DNA of 64,000 nt from Microbacterium ureisolvens (lineage in GTDB: Bacteria; Actinomycetota; Actinomycetes; Actinomycetales; Microbacteriaceae), in NCBI RefSeq assembly GCF_015278315.1, contig NZ_JADIJE010000005.1:62001-126000 (forward strand), read 5' to 3'. The notes below the pieces were generated by a model. It ran no database searches, had not been told where the DNA came from, and saw only the letters and a list, made by a program, of their open reading frames with translations. Made by a program: the position numbers and the translations under genes. Shown here one piece after another: positions 17,107 through 27,006 of this stretch (positions are counted from its first letter, which is position 1; each line of letters starts with the position of its first letter).

Positions 17107-20100
17107 GTGGTCGGCGTCGATTCGCTGCCGGCGGTGCCGGCCACGTTGGATCGCACCGCCGCGGCACCGGCGCCGCGCACGCTGCTGGACATCCTGCGCG
17201 CCACGGTGCAGCGCACCCCCGAGGCATCCGCTCTCGACGACGGCTCGGGCGCACTGAGCTATCGCGAGCTCATGGCGCAGGTGAGGACCACCGCCGCGCG
17301 ACTGCACGAGGCGGGCGTCCGCCGCGGGGACCGCGTCGGGGTGCGCATGCCGTCAGGCTCGAAGGAGCTGTACGTCTCGATCCTCGGAGTGATCGCCGCC
17401 GGGGGCGCCTACGTCCCGGTCGACGCCGACGACTCCGAGGAGCGCGCGCGCCTCGTCTTCGGCGAGGCGAAGGTGCGCGGCATCATCTCGGACGGCGGGG
17501 TCTACACGCCGGCATCCGATTCGGCGAGCACGGGGGACGGCGGAACCGCTGAGCCGGGATCGCTGTTCGACGGAGACGCCCCGCATCCGAGCACACACGC
17601 GCTGGCCGCCGTGCCGCCGCCCACCATCGACGACGACGCCTGGGTCATCTTCACCTCGGGCTCGACGGGCGTCCCCAAGGGCGTCGCCGTCAGCCATCGG
17701 TCCGCGGCCGCGTTCGTCGACGCCGAGGCACGGCTGTTCCTGCAGGAGGCGCCGATCGGCCCGGGGGACCGGGTTCTCGCGGGCCTTTCCGTGGCGTTCG
17801 ACGCGTCCTGCGAGGAGATGTGGCTGGCGTGGCGGCACGGCGCCTGCCTGGTCCCGGCGCCGCGATCGCTCGTGCGATCGGGCGAAGACCTCGCGCCGTG
17901 GCTCATCCGCCAGGGGATCACCGTCGTCTCCACGGTGCCGACGCTCGCCGCGATGTGGCCGGCCGACGCCATCGAGAACGTGCGCCTTCTCATCTTCGGC
18001 GGCGAGGCGTGCCCGCCGGAGCTCGTCGCGCGACTGGTCGCCGAGGGCCGCGAGGTGTGGAACACCTACGGTCCGACCGAGGCGACGGTCGTCGCCTGCG
18101 CCGCGCTCCTCGGCGGCGAGGGACCCGTGCGCATCGGCCTCCCGCTCGACGGGTGGGCGCTCGCAGTCGTAGGCCCGGACGACGTCCAGGTCGCGCCGGG
18201 CGAGCTCGGCGAGCTGATCATCGGCGGCGTGGGGCTCGCCCGCTATCTCGATCCTGTCAAGGACGCCCAGAAGTACGCGCCGATGCCGACGCTGGGGTGG
18301 GACCGCGCCTATCGCTCCGGCGACCTCGTGCGCTACGAGCCCGAGGGCCTCGTCTTCCAGGGCCGCGCCGACGATCAGGTCAAGGTCGGCGGACGCCGGA
18401 TCGAGCTCGGCGAGGTCGAGAACGCGCTGCAGGAGCTGCCCGGAGTGACCGCCGCCAGCGCGGCCGTGCGCTCCAGCGACGCCGGGGTGCCGATCCTCGT
18501 GGGGTACATCGTCGTCGACGGCGAGCTCGACCGCGCCGCGGCCCGCACGCACCTCGCCGAGCGCCTGCCCGCCGGAGTGATGCCGCTCCTCGCGGTCGTG
18601 CCGGACCTTCCGGTCCGCACATCCGGCAAGGTCGACCGCGCGGCGCTGCCGTGGCCGCTGCCCGACGTGGATGTGCCGCGGACCGACCTCAGCCCCGATG
18701 AGGCCTGGCTCGCCGAGCAGTGGCAGGCCGTGCTGGGGCTCGCCGTCCCCGACCGCAAGGCCGACTTCTTCGATCTCGGGGGCGGCTCGCTCGCCGCCGC
18801 CCAGCTCGTGTCGCGCATCCGGGCGCGCGTTCCCGACTTCTCGGTGGCCGACATCTACGACGTCCCACGGCTGGGAGCCATGGCCAAGGCGCTCCAGCCG
18901 TTCCTCTCGCGCGAGGAGGTGAGCGGGTTCCGGATGCCGGAGCCCACTCCGCGCTCGACGCAGTGGGCGCAGTCCCTCCTGGGTGCGCCGCTGTTCATCC
19001 TCTCCGGGGTGCGGTGGCTCCTCTACATCCTCACCGCGGGGGCGATCCTCCAGCTGTTCCCCGGATTCGAGGCGCTTCCCAGCGCACCCTGGTGGGCACT
19101 GATCCTCGGCCTCGTGCTGTTCGCGACCCCGTTCGGCCGCATGGCCATCGCCGCGGTGTCCGCTCGCCTTCTTCTCGCGGGGCTCCGTCCGGGGGACTAC
19201 CCCCGCGGCGGCTCGATCCACCTGCGGCTCTGGCTCGCCGAGCAGATCTCCGATCAGGTCGACGCCGTGGGCCTGGCCGGCGCGCCCTGGGTCACCTACT
19301 ACGCGCGCGCGCTCGGTGCCCGGATCGGCGCCGATGTCGACATGCACACGCTCCCGCCCATCACGGGCATGCTCAAGGTGGGCGACCGCGCGTCGATCGA
19401 GCCCGAGGTCGACCTCAGCGGTTACTGGATCGACGGCGACCTCGTCCGCATCGGAGAGGTCCGCATCGGTTCGGACGCCACCGTCGGGACGCGCAGCACG
19501 CTGGCACCCGGCACCCGAATCGGTCAGCGGTCCGAGATCGCACCGGGGTCGGCGGTGTTCGGCCGCGTGCGCGCGGACCAATCGTGGGCCGGGTCTCCCG
19601 CCGTCCGCGTCGGGGGGACGGCGGAGGGCTGGCCGGCCGAGCGCCCGCCGGCTTCGCAGCGCTGGCTGTGGGCCTACGCGGCGTCCGCCGTCGCGCTCGG
19701 GCTCCTGCCCGTCGTCAGCTTCGCGGCCGGCGGCGTCGTGCTGGCCCTGGGTATGCGCGGTGCGCCCGACCTGGGCGGCGCGCTCGCCGCCTCCTTCCTG
19801 TGGCTCGTGCCCGCGGTGCTCGTGGCCGGCCTCGTCTACGCCGGAACGGTGGTCGTGGGCGTGCGGCTCCTGTCGCTCGGGCTCCGGGAGGGAACGCATC
19901 CCGTCCGCAGCCGCGTCGGCTGGCAGGCGTGGACGACGGAGCGGCTCCTGGACTCCGCCCGGACGGTCCTGTTCCCGCTGTACTCGAGCCTGTTCACCCC
20001 GGTGTGGCTGCGCATCCTCGGCGCGCGCGTCGGGCGCGATGTCGAGGCATCCACCGTCCTCCTGATCCCCGCGATGACCCGCATCGAGGACGGCGCGTTC

Positions 20101-21072
20101 CTCGCGGACGACACCATGGTCGGCTCGTACGAGATGCGCGGCGGCTGGCTGCGGCTCGGCGAGGTGCGGATCGGCAAGCGGGCCTTCCTCGGAAACTCCG
20201 GCATGGCCTCGCCCGGACACACCGTCCCGCGCGACGGGCTCGTCGCGGTGCTCTCGGCGGCGCCGGTGAAGGCCAAGCCCGGGTCGTCGTGGCTCGGTTC
20301 GCCGGCGGCGCGGCTGCGCCGGCAGCCCAACGAGGGGGACGGCAGCCGCACGTACGACCCGCCCGCTTCGCTGCGCATCGCGAGGACGCTGTGGGAGCTG
20401 TGCCGCTTCATCCCGGTGGTGCTCACGTGCGCCGTCGGACTGCTGGTGCTGTTCACGCTCGCCGCACTCGTGCAGACCGTCGGACCGTGGTTCGCGCTCC
20501 TGCTGTCGGGATTCGTGCTGCTCGCGGCCGGTGCGCTGGCGGCGGGCATCTCGACAGTGGCGAAGTGGCTCTTCGTCGGACGGATCCGCGCCGGTGAGCA
20601 GCCGCTGTGGTCGAGCTTCGTGTGGCGCACGGAGGTGTCCGACACCTTCACCGAGATGCTCGCGGCACCGTGGTTCGCGCGTGCCGCTGCGGGCACGCCC
20701 GCCCTCGCGATGTGGCTGCGCAGCCTCGGCGCGCGCGTCGGCCGCGGCGTGTGGTGCGACAGCTACTGGCTCCCCGAGCCCGATCTCGTCACGCTCGGCG
20801 ACGCGTCGACGGTGAACCGGGGGTGCGTCGTGCAGACCCACCTTTTCCATGATCGAATCATGAGCATGGACACCGTCGAACTCGAACCCGGTGCGACGCT
20901 CGGCCCGCACAGCGTGATCCTCCCCGCCGCATCGATCGGAGCGCACGCGACCGTGGGCCCCGCGTCCCTGGTGATGCGCGGTGAGAGCGTGTCCGTCGGC
21001 TCCCGTTGGAGCGGAAACCCGATCGGCCCCTGGCACGCCGTGAAGGTCCGCGCCTACCAGTCGACGTCGTGA
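17107..21072 (+). CDS. Pls/PosA-family single-module NRPS with six membrane helices (polyamino-acid synthetase-like)
   Basis: 1321 residues, started at the GTG one base after the upstream stop. An adenylation domain (about 20-510) has the A3 loop TSGSTGVPKG (from 183), NTYGPTEATV (319-328), YRSGDLVRY and catalytic Lys508 in TSGKVDRA. A carrier domain follows with phosphopantetheine Ser561 in DLGGGS. From about 628 to the end there are six hydrophobic helices in three pairs (about 630-690, 855-925 and 1100-1155), separating three hexapeptide-like soluble domains. This order and length match epsilon-poly-L-lysine synthetase of Streptomyces albulus (~1319 residues), which polymerises one amino acid without a conventional condensation domain. 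Product identity is inferred. The next gene overlaps by 4 bp, and a PPTase able to activate the carrier lies downstream on the other strand. Confidence 0.88.
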   Translation: MVGVDSLPAVPATLDRTAAAPAPRTLLDILRATVQRTPEASALDDGSGALSYRELMAQVRTTAARLHEAGVRRGDRVGVRMPSGSKELYVSILGVIAAGGAYVPVDADDSEERARLVFGEAKVRGIISDGGVYTPASDSASTGDGGTAEPGSLFDGDAPHPSTHALAAVPPPTIDDDAWVIFTSGSTGVPKGVAVSHRSAAAFVDAEARLFLQEAPIGPGDRVLAGLSVAFDASCEEMWLAWRHGACLVPAPRSLVRSGEDLAPWLIRQGITVVSTVPTLAAMWPADAIENVRLLIFGGEACPPELVARLVAEGREVWNTYGPTEATVVACAALLGGEGPVRIGLPLDGWALAVVGPDDVQVAPGELGELIIGGVGLARYLDPVKDAQKYAPMPTLGWDRAYRSGDLVRYEPEGLVFQGRADDQVKVGGRRIELGEVENALQELPGVTAASAAVRSSDAGVPILVGYIVVDGELDRAAARTHLAERLPAGVMPLLAVVPDLPVRTSGKVDRAALPWPLPDVDVPRTDLSPDEAWLAEQWQAVLGLAVPDRKADFFDLGGGSLAAAQLVSRIRARVPDFSVADIYDVPRLGAMAKALQPFLSREEVSGFRMPEPTPRSTQWAQSLLGAPLFILSGVRWLLYILTAGAILQLFPGFEALPSAPWWALILGLVLFATPFGRMAIAAVSARLLLAGLRPGDYPRGGSIHLRLWLAEQISDQVDAVGLAGAPWVTYYARALGARIGADVDMHTLPPITGMLKVGDRASIEPEVDLSGYWIDGDLVRIGEVRIGSDATVGTRSTLAPGTRIGQRSEIAPGSAVFGRVRADQSWAGSPAVRVGGTAEGWPAERPPASQRWLWAYAASAVALGLLPVVSFAAGGVVLALGMRGAPDLGGALAASFLWLVPAVLVAGLVYAGTVVVGVRLLSLGLREGTHPVRSRVGWQAWTTERLLDSARTVLFPLYSSLFTPVWLRILGARVGRDVEASTVLLIPAMTRIEDGAFLADDTMVGSYEMRGGWLRLGEVRIGKRAFLGNSGMASPGHTVPRDGLVAVLSAAPVKAKPGSSWLGSPAARLRRQPNEGDGSRTYDPPASLRIARTLWELCRFIPVVLTCAVGLLVLFTLAALVQTVGPWFALLLSGFVLLAAGALAAGISTVAKWLFVGRIRAGEQPLWSSFVWRTEVSDTFTEMLAAPWFARAAAGTPALAMWLRSLGARVGRGVWCDSYWLPEPDLVTLGDASTVNRGCVVQTHLFHDRIMSMDTVELEPGATLGPHSVILPAASIGAHATVGPASLVMRGESVSVGSRWSGNPIGPWHAVKVRAYQSTS

Positions 21073-22358
21073 TCGGTCCCGACCCGTATACGCCACGCAG
21101 CGGCGACGGCTCCTACGACGTCGTGTCGTACGACCTCGACCTCCGCTACCGCGTGCGCACGAATCGCCTCGAGGGGCGCGCGATCGTCAACGCGGTGGCG
21201 GCCGAACGGGTGCGCAGCATCCGGCTCGATCTGGTCGGGCTCCGCGTCTCGCGCGTGCGGGTCGACGGCGACGCGCGTACGAGATTCCAGCAGGATGCCT
21301 CGTCTCTGCGTGTCACGCTGCCACGGCCGCTCGCCGCCGGCGAGGAGTTCTCGGTCGACGTGCGGTACGCGGGCGCACCCAGACCGCGACGGTCGACGTG
21401 GGGCACGATCGGGTGGGAGGAGCTGGAGGACGGAGCGCTCGTCGCCTCGCAGCCGATCGGCGCGCCGACCTGGTTCCCGTGCAACGACCGCCCCGACGAT
21501 CGCGCGCGGTTCCGAATCGCGGTGACCACCGAGGACGAGTACGCCGTCGCGGCGACCGGGGTGCCGCGGGCGCCGGTGCGCTCCGGAGGGCTCGCGCGAT
21601 GGGAGTTCCTCTCGGAGGTGCCGACCGCGACGTACCTGGCTGCCGTGCACGTGGGTCCGTACCGCGAAACCGCGCTCGGCGACGTGCGGCTGTTCGCCCC
21701 GGCTGCTCTGCTGCCGGCCGCCCGGGCCTGGTTCGCCGACGTCCCCCGCATCCGCGCCTGCTTCGAGTCCGCCTTCGGGCCGTACCCTCAGGAGCACTGC
21801 ACCGTGGTCGTCACGCCGGATCCGCTCGAGATCCCGCTCGAGGCGCAGGGGCTGGTGGTCTTCGGAGCCAACCACCTCGTGCCGGAGGCCTCGCGATTGG
21901 TTCCGCACGAGATCGCCCACCAGTGGTTCGGCAACAGCGTCGGCCTCGAGAGGTGGAGCGACATCTGGCTGAACGAGGGCTTCGCGTGCTTCGCGGAATG
22001 GGTGTGGTCGGAGGCGTCCGGCGGCGCCGACATCGCGACGCTCGCCGAGGCGCACCATGCCCGGCTGCAGGCGCTGCCACAGGACCTGGTCATCTCCGAC
22101 CCCGGTCCTCGGCGCATGTTCGACGACCGCGTCTACAAGCGGGGAGCTCTCACGCTCGAGGCGCTCCGCCGCACCGTCGGCCGCGATGTGTTCGGCGAGC
22201 TCCTGCGCACGTGGGTCCGCACGCACCGGCACTCGCTCGTGACCACCGCCGCCTTCCGCGAGTGCGTCGAGAGCGTATGCGGCCCCGCGGGGCTCGCGCT
22301 CGTCGGCCCGTGGCTGGACTCGCCGGTCCTGCCTTCGCTGCCGCCGCGCACTCCGTGA
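21069..22358 (+). CDS. M1-family zinc aminopeptidase
   Basis: 429 residues from a GTG overlapping the upstream stop (GTGA). The gluzincin motif VPHEIAHQW (HExxH) is followed after 18 residues by the third ligand in LNEGFACFAEW. It is shorter than classical ~850-residue PepN because it has only the N-terminal beta domain and the catalytic domain. No signal peptide is visible. In epsilon-poly-lysine producers the polymer-degrading enzyme is an M1 aminopeptidase, and the tight coupling to the Pls-like gene here suggests trimming or self-protection against the polymer. A general aminopeptidase is the alternative. Confidence 0.92.
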   Translation: MIGPDPYTPRSGDGSYDVVSYDLDLRYRVRTNRLEGRAIVNAVAAERVRSIRLDLVGLRVSRVRVDGDARTRFQQDASSLRVTLPRPLAAGEEFSVDVRYAGAPRPRRSTWGTIGWEELEDGALVASQPIGAPTWFPCNDRPDDRARFRIAVTTEDEYAVAATGVPRAPVRSGGLARWEFLSEVPTATYLAAVHVGPYRETALGDVRLFAPAALLPAARAWFADVPRIRACFESAFGPYPQEHCTVVVTPDPLEIPLEAQGLVVFGANHLVPEASRLVPHEIAHQWFGNSVGLERWSDIWLNEGFACFAEWVWSEASGGADIATLAEAHHARLQALPQDLVISDPGPRRMFDDRVYKRGALTLEALRRTVGRDVFGELLRTWVRTHRHSLVTTAAFRECVESVCGPAGLALVGPWLDSPVLPSLPPRTP

Positions 22359-22400
22359 TCCGCGCGGGCGACGCGCTTTCTCCCTGGTCCCTGCGGCCAC

Positions 22401-22417
22401 GCCGGTCGGCGACCGGC
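22401..22417. terminator. Small hairpin between the M1 peptidase and PPTase genes
   Basis: GCCGGTC (22401-22407) pairs with GACCGGC (22411-22417) around GGC, in the 69-nt gap between convergent genes. The stem is short, with no T-run, so the call is tentative. Confidence 0.35.
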
Positions 22418-22427
22418 AGGCAAGACG

Positions 22428-23000
22428 TCAGCGTGCTCGGTCGGTGCGTCCGCCCCGCGGCTGCACGGCCACGCTGACCAGCACGCCGCCCGGGCCCGCG
22501 GCATCCGATCCGTCGTAGACCCCTTCGTCGGGCACGACGGCCGTCCAGCCCCCGGCATCCGCCATGACGGCGACCGATCGAGGATCGACGCGCAGGCCGC
22601 GGCCGTCCGCCTTCAGAACGGACTCGACCCGCACCCAGTCCCGGACCGTCGCGTCGTCGTCCTCGAGGAGTCCGGCCATACCGGCGGCGTCACGGCGCGA
22701 ATCGACCTCGAGCTCGGCGTCGACGCCCAGCGCCCCGGCATCGCCCGTCGCCGCGACCGCGGCGATCGTCCAGGAGCCGGCATAGGTCACGCTCGCGAGG
22801 AACGGGGCACCCCGCACGACCACCGGGCCGTGCGGTCCGCCGCAGCGTGGACAGGTGTTGTCGAGCTCCGCGCCGGCCGGCAGCATCTGTGCGAGCAGGC
22901 GCCAGGCATGATCGCGGCGGGGTTCGGCCGGCGGCACCTCCGCCCATGCGAGGCGCACCTCCGTCGACCCGACGCGCACGCGCGACGTCGCCCGGTGCAT
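22428..23000 (-). CDS. Sfp-type 4'-phosphopantetheinyl transferase
   Basis: 190 residues. The magnesium-binding motif LGVDAELE and the catalytic motif WVRVESVLKADGRG (compare W-x-x-KE-x-x-x-K in Sfp) identify the family, although the usual KE lysine is Val here. A CPRCGGPHG segment in the middle is typical of actinobacterial members. It would transfer phosphopantetheine from CoA to carrier proteins; the neighbouring Pls-like protein has a carrier domain and is the obvious substrate. The ATG overlaps the mutT1-like stop by one base, so it belongs to the ppk transcript. Confidence 0.8.
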   Translation of the reverse strand: MHRATSRVRVGSTEVRLAWAEVPPAEPRRDHAWRLLAQMLPAGAELDNTCPRCGGPHGPVVVRGAPFLASVTYAGSWTIAAVAATGDAGALGVDAELEVDSRRDAAGMAGLLEDDDATVRDWVRVESVLKADGRGLRVDPRSVAVMADAGGWTAVVPDEGVYDGSDAAGPGGVLVSVAVQPRGGRTDRAR

Positions 23001-23938
23001 CAGACCTTCGGGGCGTGCGTCTCGATCGTGACGATGCCCGACCCCGGATTCTCGACCGAGAGATGCACCACCGAGAACGCCGCCGGCTCGAGCGCCGAGG
23101 CGCTGCCGAGATACGACCCGCGCAGCGTCCCGGTCGCCAGCGCGAGCTCGCTCAGGATGTCGGGCAGCACCGGTCCGTGGCTGCACAGCACGGCGGGCAT
23201 CCGGGCCCGCACGCGCTCCCCGATGACGGTGCGCGCGTCGGACTTGCCGTCCTCCCAGGCGTCCTGGCTGATGAGCTTGCTCATCTCAATCTGCCGTCCG
23301 AGGGCGGCAGACAGCGGTGCGACCGTCTTCACGCACCGGGTGGCGGGACTCGAGACGATCCGGCGGACACCGAACGCGAGCAGGGGGCCGACGATCGAGC
23401 TCGCCTGCTTGCGCCCGCGCGGAGCGAGCGGGCGCGCGGCATCCTTCCCCTCCCAGTCCTCGCGGGAGACGGCCTTGCCGTGTCGCAGCACCACGATCGG
23501 GAAGGTCCGCAGCACGCTCTCGTCGATGAGGCGGAGGAAGTTCTCCATGATCTCGGTGTCGACGGGGTAGCTGAGCCGCTTCATCGCCTTCTTGGGCGAG
23601 ACCCACTCGAGAGCGGCGATCTCCTTGTTGGGCACGAACGCCGACGAGCGGATGGCGGCATCGGTCGCCTCGGCCGCCCAGTAGTGCACGATCTTCGTGC
23701 GCTTGCTCGGCAGACGGTACCGCGACACCCCGACGGGGACGCCGAGCGAGACGCGGATGCCGGTCTCTTCGTGGATCTCGCGCACCGCGGTCTCGGCGAG
23801 CATCTCGCCGGGATCGACCTTGCCCTTGGGGAGCGTGACGTCGCGGTACTTCGTGCGGTGGATCAGCAGCACACGGAGCTTGCCCTCCACGACGCGCCAG
23901 ACGACGCCCCCGGCCGCGTAGACCGCGGTCTCGGTCAT
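23000..23938 (-). CDS. MutT1-like protein: Nudix hydrolase fused to a histidine phosphatase
   Basis: 312 residues. The Nudix box runs from Gly39 to about residue 61 (GKVDPGE, then REIHEETG). A second domain of the phosphoglycerate-mutase/SixA type begins around residue 150 with VVLRHGKA (nucleophile His153) and the second catalytic His in LCSHGPVL. The same fusion in mycobacteria (MutT1) removes 8-oxo-dGTP and acts on diadenosine polyphosphates. Its start overlaps the ppk stop by 4 bp (ATGA), and its stop overlaps the PPTase start, so translation of the three genes is coupled. Confidence 0.9.
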   Translation of the reverse strand: MTETAVYAAGGVVWRVVEGKLRVLLIHRTKYRDVTLPKGKVDPGEMLAETAVREIHEETGIRVSLGVPVGVSRYRLPSKRTKIVHYWAAEATDAAIRSSAFVPNKEIAALEWVSPKKAMKRLSYPVDTEIMENFLRLIDESVLRTFPIVVLRHGKAVSREDWEGKDAARPLAPRGRKQASSIVGPLLAFGVRRIVSSPATRCVKTVAPLSAALGRQIEMSKLISQDAWEDGKSDARTVIGERVRARMPAVLCSHGPVLPDILSELALATGTLRGSYLGSASALEPAAFSVVHLSVENPGSGIVTIETHAPKV

Positions 23939-26100
23939 CGCACCGCCCGTGCCCGCCGGCGGCGCTGCACGTTGGTCATGGTCCGGTCTTGGAGGTCCAC
24001 GAGCGGCTTGCCGTCTTCGCCGAGGTTGTGACGCACCCACTCGCCCTCGGGCCCGAGGTGCCATGAGCTCGTCGTGTCGCTCATCGACAGCGTGAACAGG
24101 TCGTTCAGCTCCTTGATGTGCGCGGGGGAGGACACCCGTACCAGCGCCTCGACGCGGCGGTCGAGGTTGCGGTGCATCATGTCGGCGCTGCCGATGTAGA
24201 CGATCGGGTCGCCGTCGTTGTGGAAGGCGAAGATGCGCGAGTGCTCGAGGTAGCGGCCGAGGATGGAGCGCACCGTGATGTTCTCGCTCATCCCCTCGAC
24301 GCCGGGCTTGAGCGAGCAGATGCCGCGGACGCAGATCTCGACCTTCACGCCGGCCTGGCTGGCCCGGTACAGCGCGTCGATGATCTGCTCGTCGACCATC
24401 GAGTTGACCTTGATGCGCACGCTCGCGGGCTTGCCGGCCAGCGCGTTGCGGCGCTCCTTGTCGATCAGGCGGAGCAGGCCCTTGCGCAGGTGCAGGGGAG
24501 CGACGAGCAGGCGCTTGAACTTCTTCTCGATCGCGTAGCCGCTCAGCTCGTTGAACAGGCGGGTGAGGTCGCGGCCCACCTGGTCGTCGGCGGTGAACAG
24601 GCCGAAGTCCTCGTAGATGCGGCTCGTCTTCGGGTTGTAGTTGCCCGTGCCGACGTGGCTGTAGCTGCGCAGCACGCCGTTCTCCTCACGGATGACGAGG
24701 GCCAGCTTGCAGTGCGTCTTGAGGCCGACCAGGCCGTACACGACGTGCACGCCCGCCTTCTCGAGCTTGCGCGCCCACACGATGTTGTTCGCCTCGTCGA
24801 AGCGCGCCTTGATCTCGACGAGCGCGAGCACCTGCTTGCCCGCCTCAGCCGCGTCGATGAGGGCCTCCACGATCGGGCTGTCGCCCGAGGTGCGGTACAG
24901 CGTCTGCTTGATGGCGAGCACGTGCGGGTCCTTCGCGGCCTGCTCGAGGAACGCCTGCACGCTCGTCGCGAACGACTCGTACGGGTGGTGCACCAGCACG
25001 TCGCCCTTGCGGATCGACGCGAAGATGTCGGGCCGCTCGTTGTTGTCGCCCGGCTGGAACGCCAGTGCCGTCGTGGGCAGGTGCGGCTTGTAGTGCAGGT
25101 CGGGCCGATCGATGCGCGACAGGTCGAACAGGCCTCGCAGGTCGAGCGGGCCAGGAAGGCGGTAGACCTCCTGCTCGGTGATGTCGAGCTCCCGGATGAG
25201 GAGGTCGAGTGTCACGTCGTCCATGTCGTCGGTGATCTCGAGGCGGATGGGCGGGCCGAAGCGGCGCCGCAGCAGCTCGGCCTCGAGCGCCTGGATGAGG
25301 TTCTCGGTCTCGTCCTCCTCGATCACGACGTCCTCGTTGCGCGTCAGGCGGAAGGCGTGGTGGTCGAGCACCTCCATTCCGGGGAACAGGTCGTCCAGGT
25401 GGTTGGAGATCAGCTCCTCGAGCGGGAGGTAGCGCACGGTGCCGTCGACCGGCGGCAGCTCGACGAAGCGGGGGAGCATGGGCGGAACCTTGAGGCGCGC
25501 GAACTCCTGGCGACCCGTGCGGGCGCTGCGGATGCGGATCGCGAGGTTCAGCGACAGGCCCGAGATGTACGGGAACGGGTGGGCGGGATCTACCGCGAGC
25601 GGCATCAGCACCGGGAAGACCTGTGCCTGGAAGTAGTCGTACAGCTGAGCGCGCTCGTCGTCGTCGAGCGTGTCGTACGAGACGACCTCGATGCCGGCCT
25701 CGGCCATCGCGGGCTTGACGAGCGAGGTCCAGGCTTCAGCGTGACGCAGCTGCAGCCGGTGCGCCTCGGCCGAGATGTCGGCCAGCGCGTCCGCAGCCGA
25801 TCGGCCGACGTTGGTGGGCACGGCGAGGCCGGTCACGATGCGGCGCTTGAGCCCGGCCACGCGGACCATGAAGAACTCGTCGAGGTTGCTCGCGAAGATC
25901 GCCAGGAAGTTGGCACGCTCGAGCGTGGGCAGGTTCGGATCTTCGGCGAGCTCGAGCACGCGCTGGTTGAAGGCGAGCCAGCTGAGCTCGCGATCCAGAT
26001 AGCGATGGTCGGGCAGCTGCGAGTCGAAGACCTCGGAGAGGTCGAAGTCGTCGTCGTCCGCATCGCCCAGGCCGGCGTCGAGCACCTCGGGTTCGATCAT
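23935..26100 (-). CDS. ppk: Polyphosphate kinase
   Basis: 721 residues, the normal Ppk1 size. The N domain starts after an acidic leader at [20 protein letters not shown]; the catalytic domains hold the autophosphorylated histidine in [11 protein letters not shown] (His482) and the second essential histidine in [10 protein letters not shown] (His620). It polymerises the gamma-phosphate of ATP into polyphosphate reversibly. It is the first gene of a coupled set with mutT1-like and PPTase genes. A weak 11-bp repeat of GTGA sits just upstream and could be a PHO box. Confidence 0.97.
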   Translation of the reverse strand: MIEPEVLDAGLGDADDDDFDLSEVFDSQLPDHRYLDRELSWLAFNQRVLELAEDPNLPTLERANFLAIFASNLDEFFMVRVAGLKRRIVTGLAVPTNVGRSAADALADISAEAHRLQLRHAEAWTSLVKPAMAEAGIEVVSYDTLDDDERAQLYDYFQAQVFPVLMPLAVDPAHPFPYISGLSLNLAIRIRSARTGRQEFARLKVPPMLPRFVELPPVDGTVRYLPLEELISNHLDDLFPGMEVLDHHAFRLTRNEDVVIEEDETENLIQALEAELLRRRFGPPIRLEITDDMDDVTLDLLIRELDITEQEVYRLPGPLDLRGLFDLSRIDRPDLHYKPHLPTTALAFQPGDNNERPDIFASIRKGDVLVHHPYESFATSVQAFLEQAAKDPHVLAIKQTLYRTSGDSPIVEALIDAAEAGKQVLALVEIKARFDEANNIVWARKLEKAGVHVVYGLVGLKTHCKLALVIREENGVLRSYSHVGTGNYNPKTSRIYEDFGLFTADDQVGRDLTRLFNELSGYAIEKKFKRLLVAPLHLRKGLLRLIDKERRNALAGKPASVRIKVNSMVDEQIIDALYRASQAGVKVEICVRGICSLKPGVEGMSENITVRSILGRYLEHSRIFAFHNDGDPIVYIGSADMMHRNLDRRVEALVRVSSPAHIKELNDLFTLSMSDTTSSWHLGPEGEWVRHNLGEDGKPLVDLQDRTMTNVQRRRRARAVR

Positions 26101-26167
26101 CCCCTCATCATTGCAGGGTCGCGTGACGAGAGTGTGAACGAGACGGATGCCGTTGACACGGCGCTCG

Positions 26168-26866
26168 CTATGCGTCAGTGCGCTCGCGCGGGGCCGGTTC
26201 GGGCTCGTCCTCGTACACGTTGAAGCGATAGCCGACGTTGCGGACCGTGCCGATCAGCTGCTCCATGTCGCCGAGCTTGGCGCGCAGGCGTCGCACGTGC
26301 ACGTCGACGGTGCGGGTGCCGCCGAAGTAGTCGTATCCCCACACCTCGCTGAGCAGCTGCTCCCGCGTGAACACGCGCGACGGGTGGGTGGCGAAGAAGT
26401 GCAGGAGCTGGAACTCCTTATAGGTGAGGTCCAGCGGGCGGCCGTGCACCTTCGCCGAATACGACGATTCGTCGATCGTGATGCCCGAGGTCTGGATGCG
26501 GGTCGAGACCTGCTCGGCGGACTGCCGTCCGACGGCCAGACGGATGCGGGCGTCGACCTCTGCGGGGCCGGCGGTGAAGAGGATGACGTCGTCGATGCCC
26601 CAGTCGGGGGAGACGGCGGTCAGTCCTCCCTCCGTCACGATGAGCAGGAGCGGCGCGTCCAGTCCCGTCGTGTTGAGGATCTTGCACAGCGACTTCGCGC
26701 CGACCAGGTCGACGCGGGCATCGACGAAGATGATGTCGGCGCTGGGGGCGTTGACCAGCTGGGCGGGTTCGGCGGGGATCTGGCGCACGCGGTGGCTCAG
26801 CAGTTCGAGCGAGGGCAGGACGGGACCGCCTCCGTGGGTGGAACTGAGAACCAGGAGCTGTGCCAA
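26168..26866 (-). CDS. glnR: Orphan response regulator GlnR (nitrogen control)
   Basis: 232 residues, taken from the TTG at 26866, which has GGGAAGG upstream and aligns with GlnR starts; an ATG at 26962 would add 32 residues of non-conserved sequence. The receiver-like domain carries the GlnR-specific phrases [14 protein letters not shown] (Asp49) and [20 protein letters not shown], and lacks the full acidic phosphorylation pocket of ordinary regulators. The C-terminal winged helix has [20 protein letters not shown] and [14 protein letters not shown]. GlnR activates ammonium assimilation and nitrate-use genes in actinobacteria; narG and the urate cluster in this window are plausible targets. 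No partner kinase is adjacent, as expected. Confidence 0.88.
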   Translation of the reverse strand: MAQLLVLSSTHGGGPVLPSLELLSHRVRQIPAEPAQLVNAPSADIIFVDARVDLVGAKSLCKILNTTGLDAPLLLIVTEGGLTAVSPDWGIDDVILFTAGPAEVDARIRLAVGRQSAEQVSTRIQTSGITIDESSYSAKVHGRPLDLTYKEFQLLHFFATHPSRVFTREQLLSEVWGYDYFGGTRTVDVHVRRLRAKLGDMEQLIGTVRNVGYRFNVYEDEPEPAPRERTDA

Positions 26867-27006
26867 TGGATCGCCTTCCCGGCGCGTGGGGGCGCGCCGC
26901 GAACCCCAGTGTAGGGCGTGGGGGACAGGCAGTCGGTTCGCGTGACGTCCGCGCGCGGCCATGACAGCGGGTGCGGCGCGGGAGCCGATGGGGGAAGATG
27001 GGACGC

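Noticed and set aside
17353..21096. A 1247-codon open frame on the minus strand
   Set aside because: It is the antisense shadow of the Pls-like gene; it lacks domains, is extremely Arg/Pro/His-rich, and the opposite strand has complete NRPS motifs.
24118..26223. A 701-codon open frame on the plus strand
   Set aside because: Antisense to ppk, whose catalytic motifs are intact.
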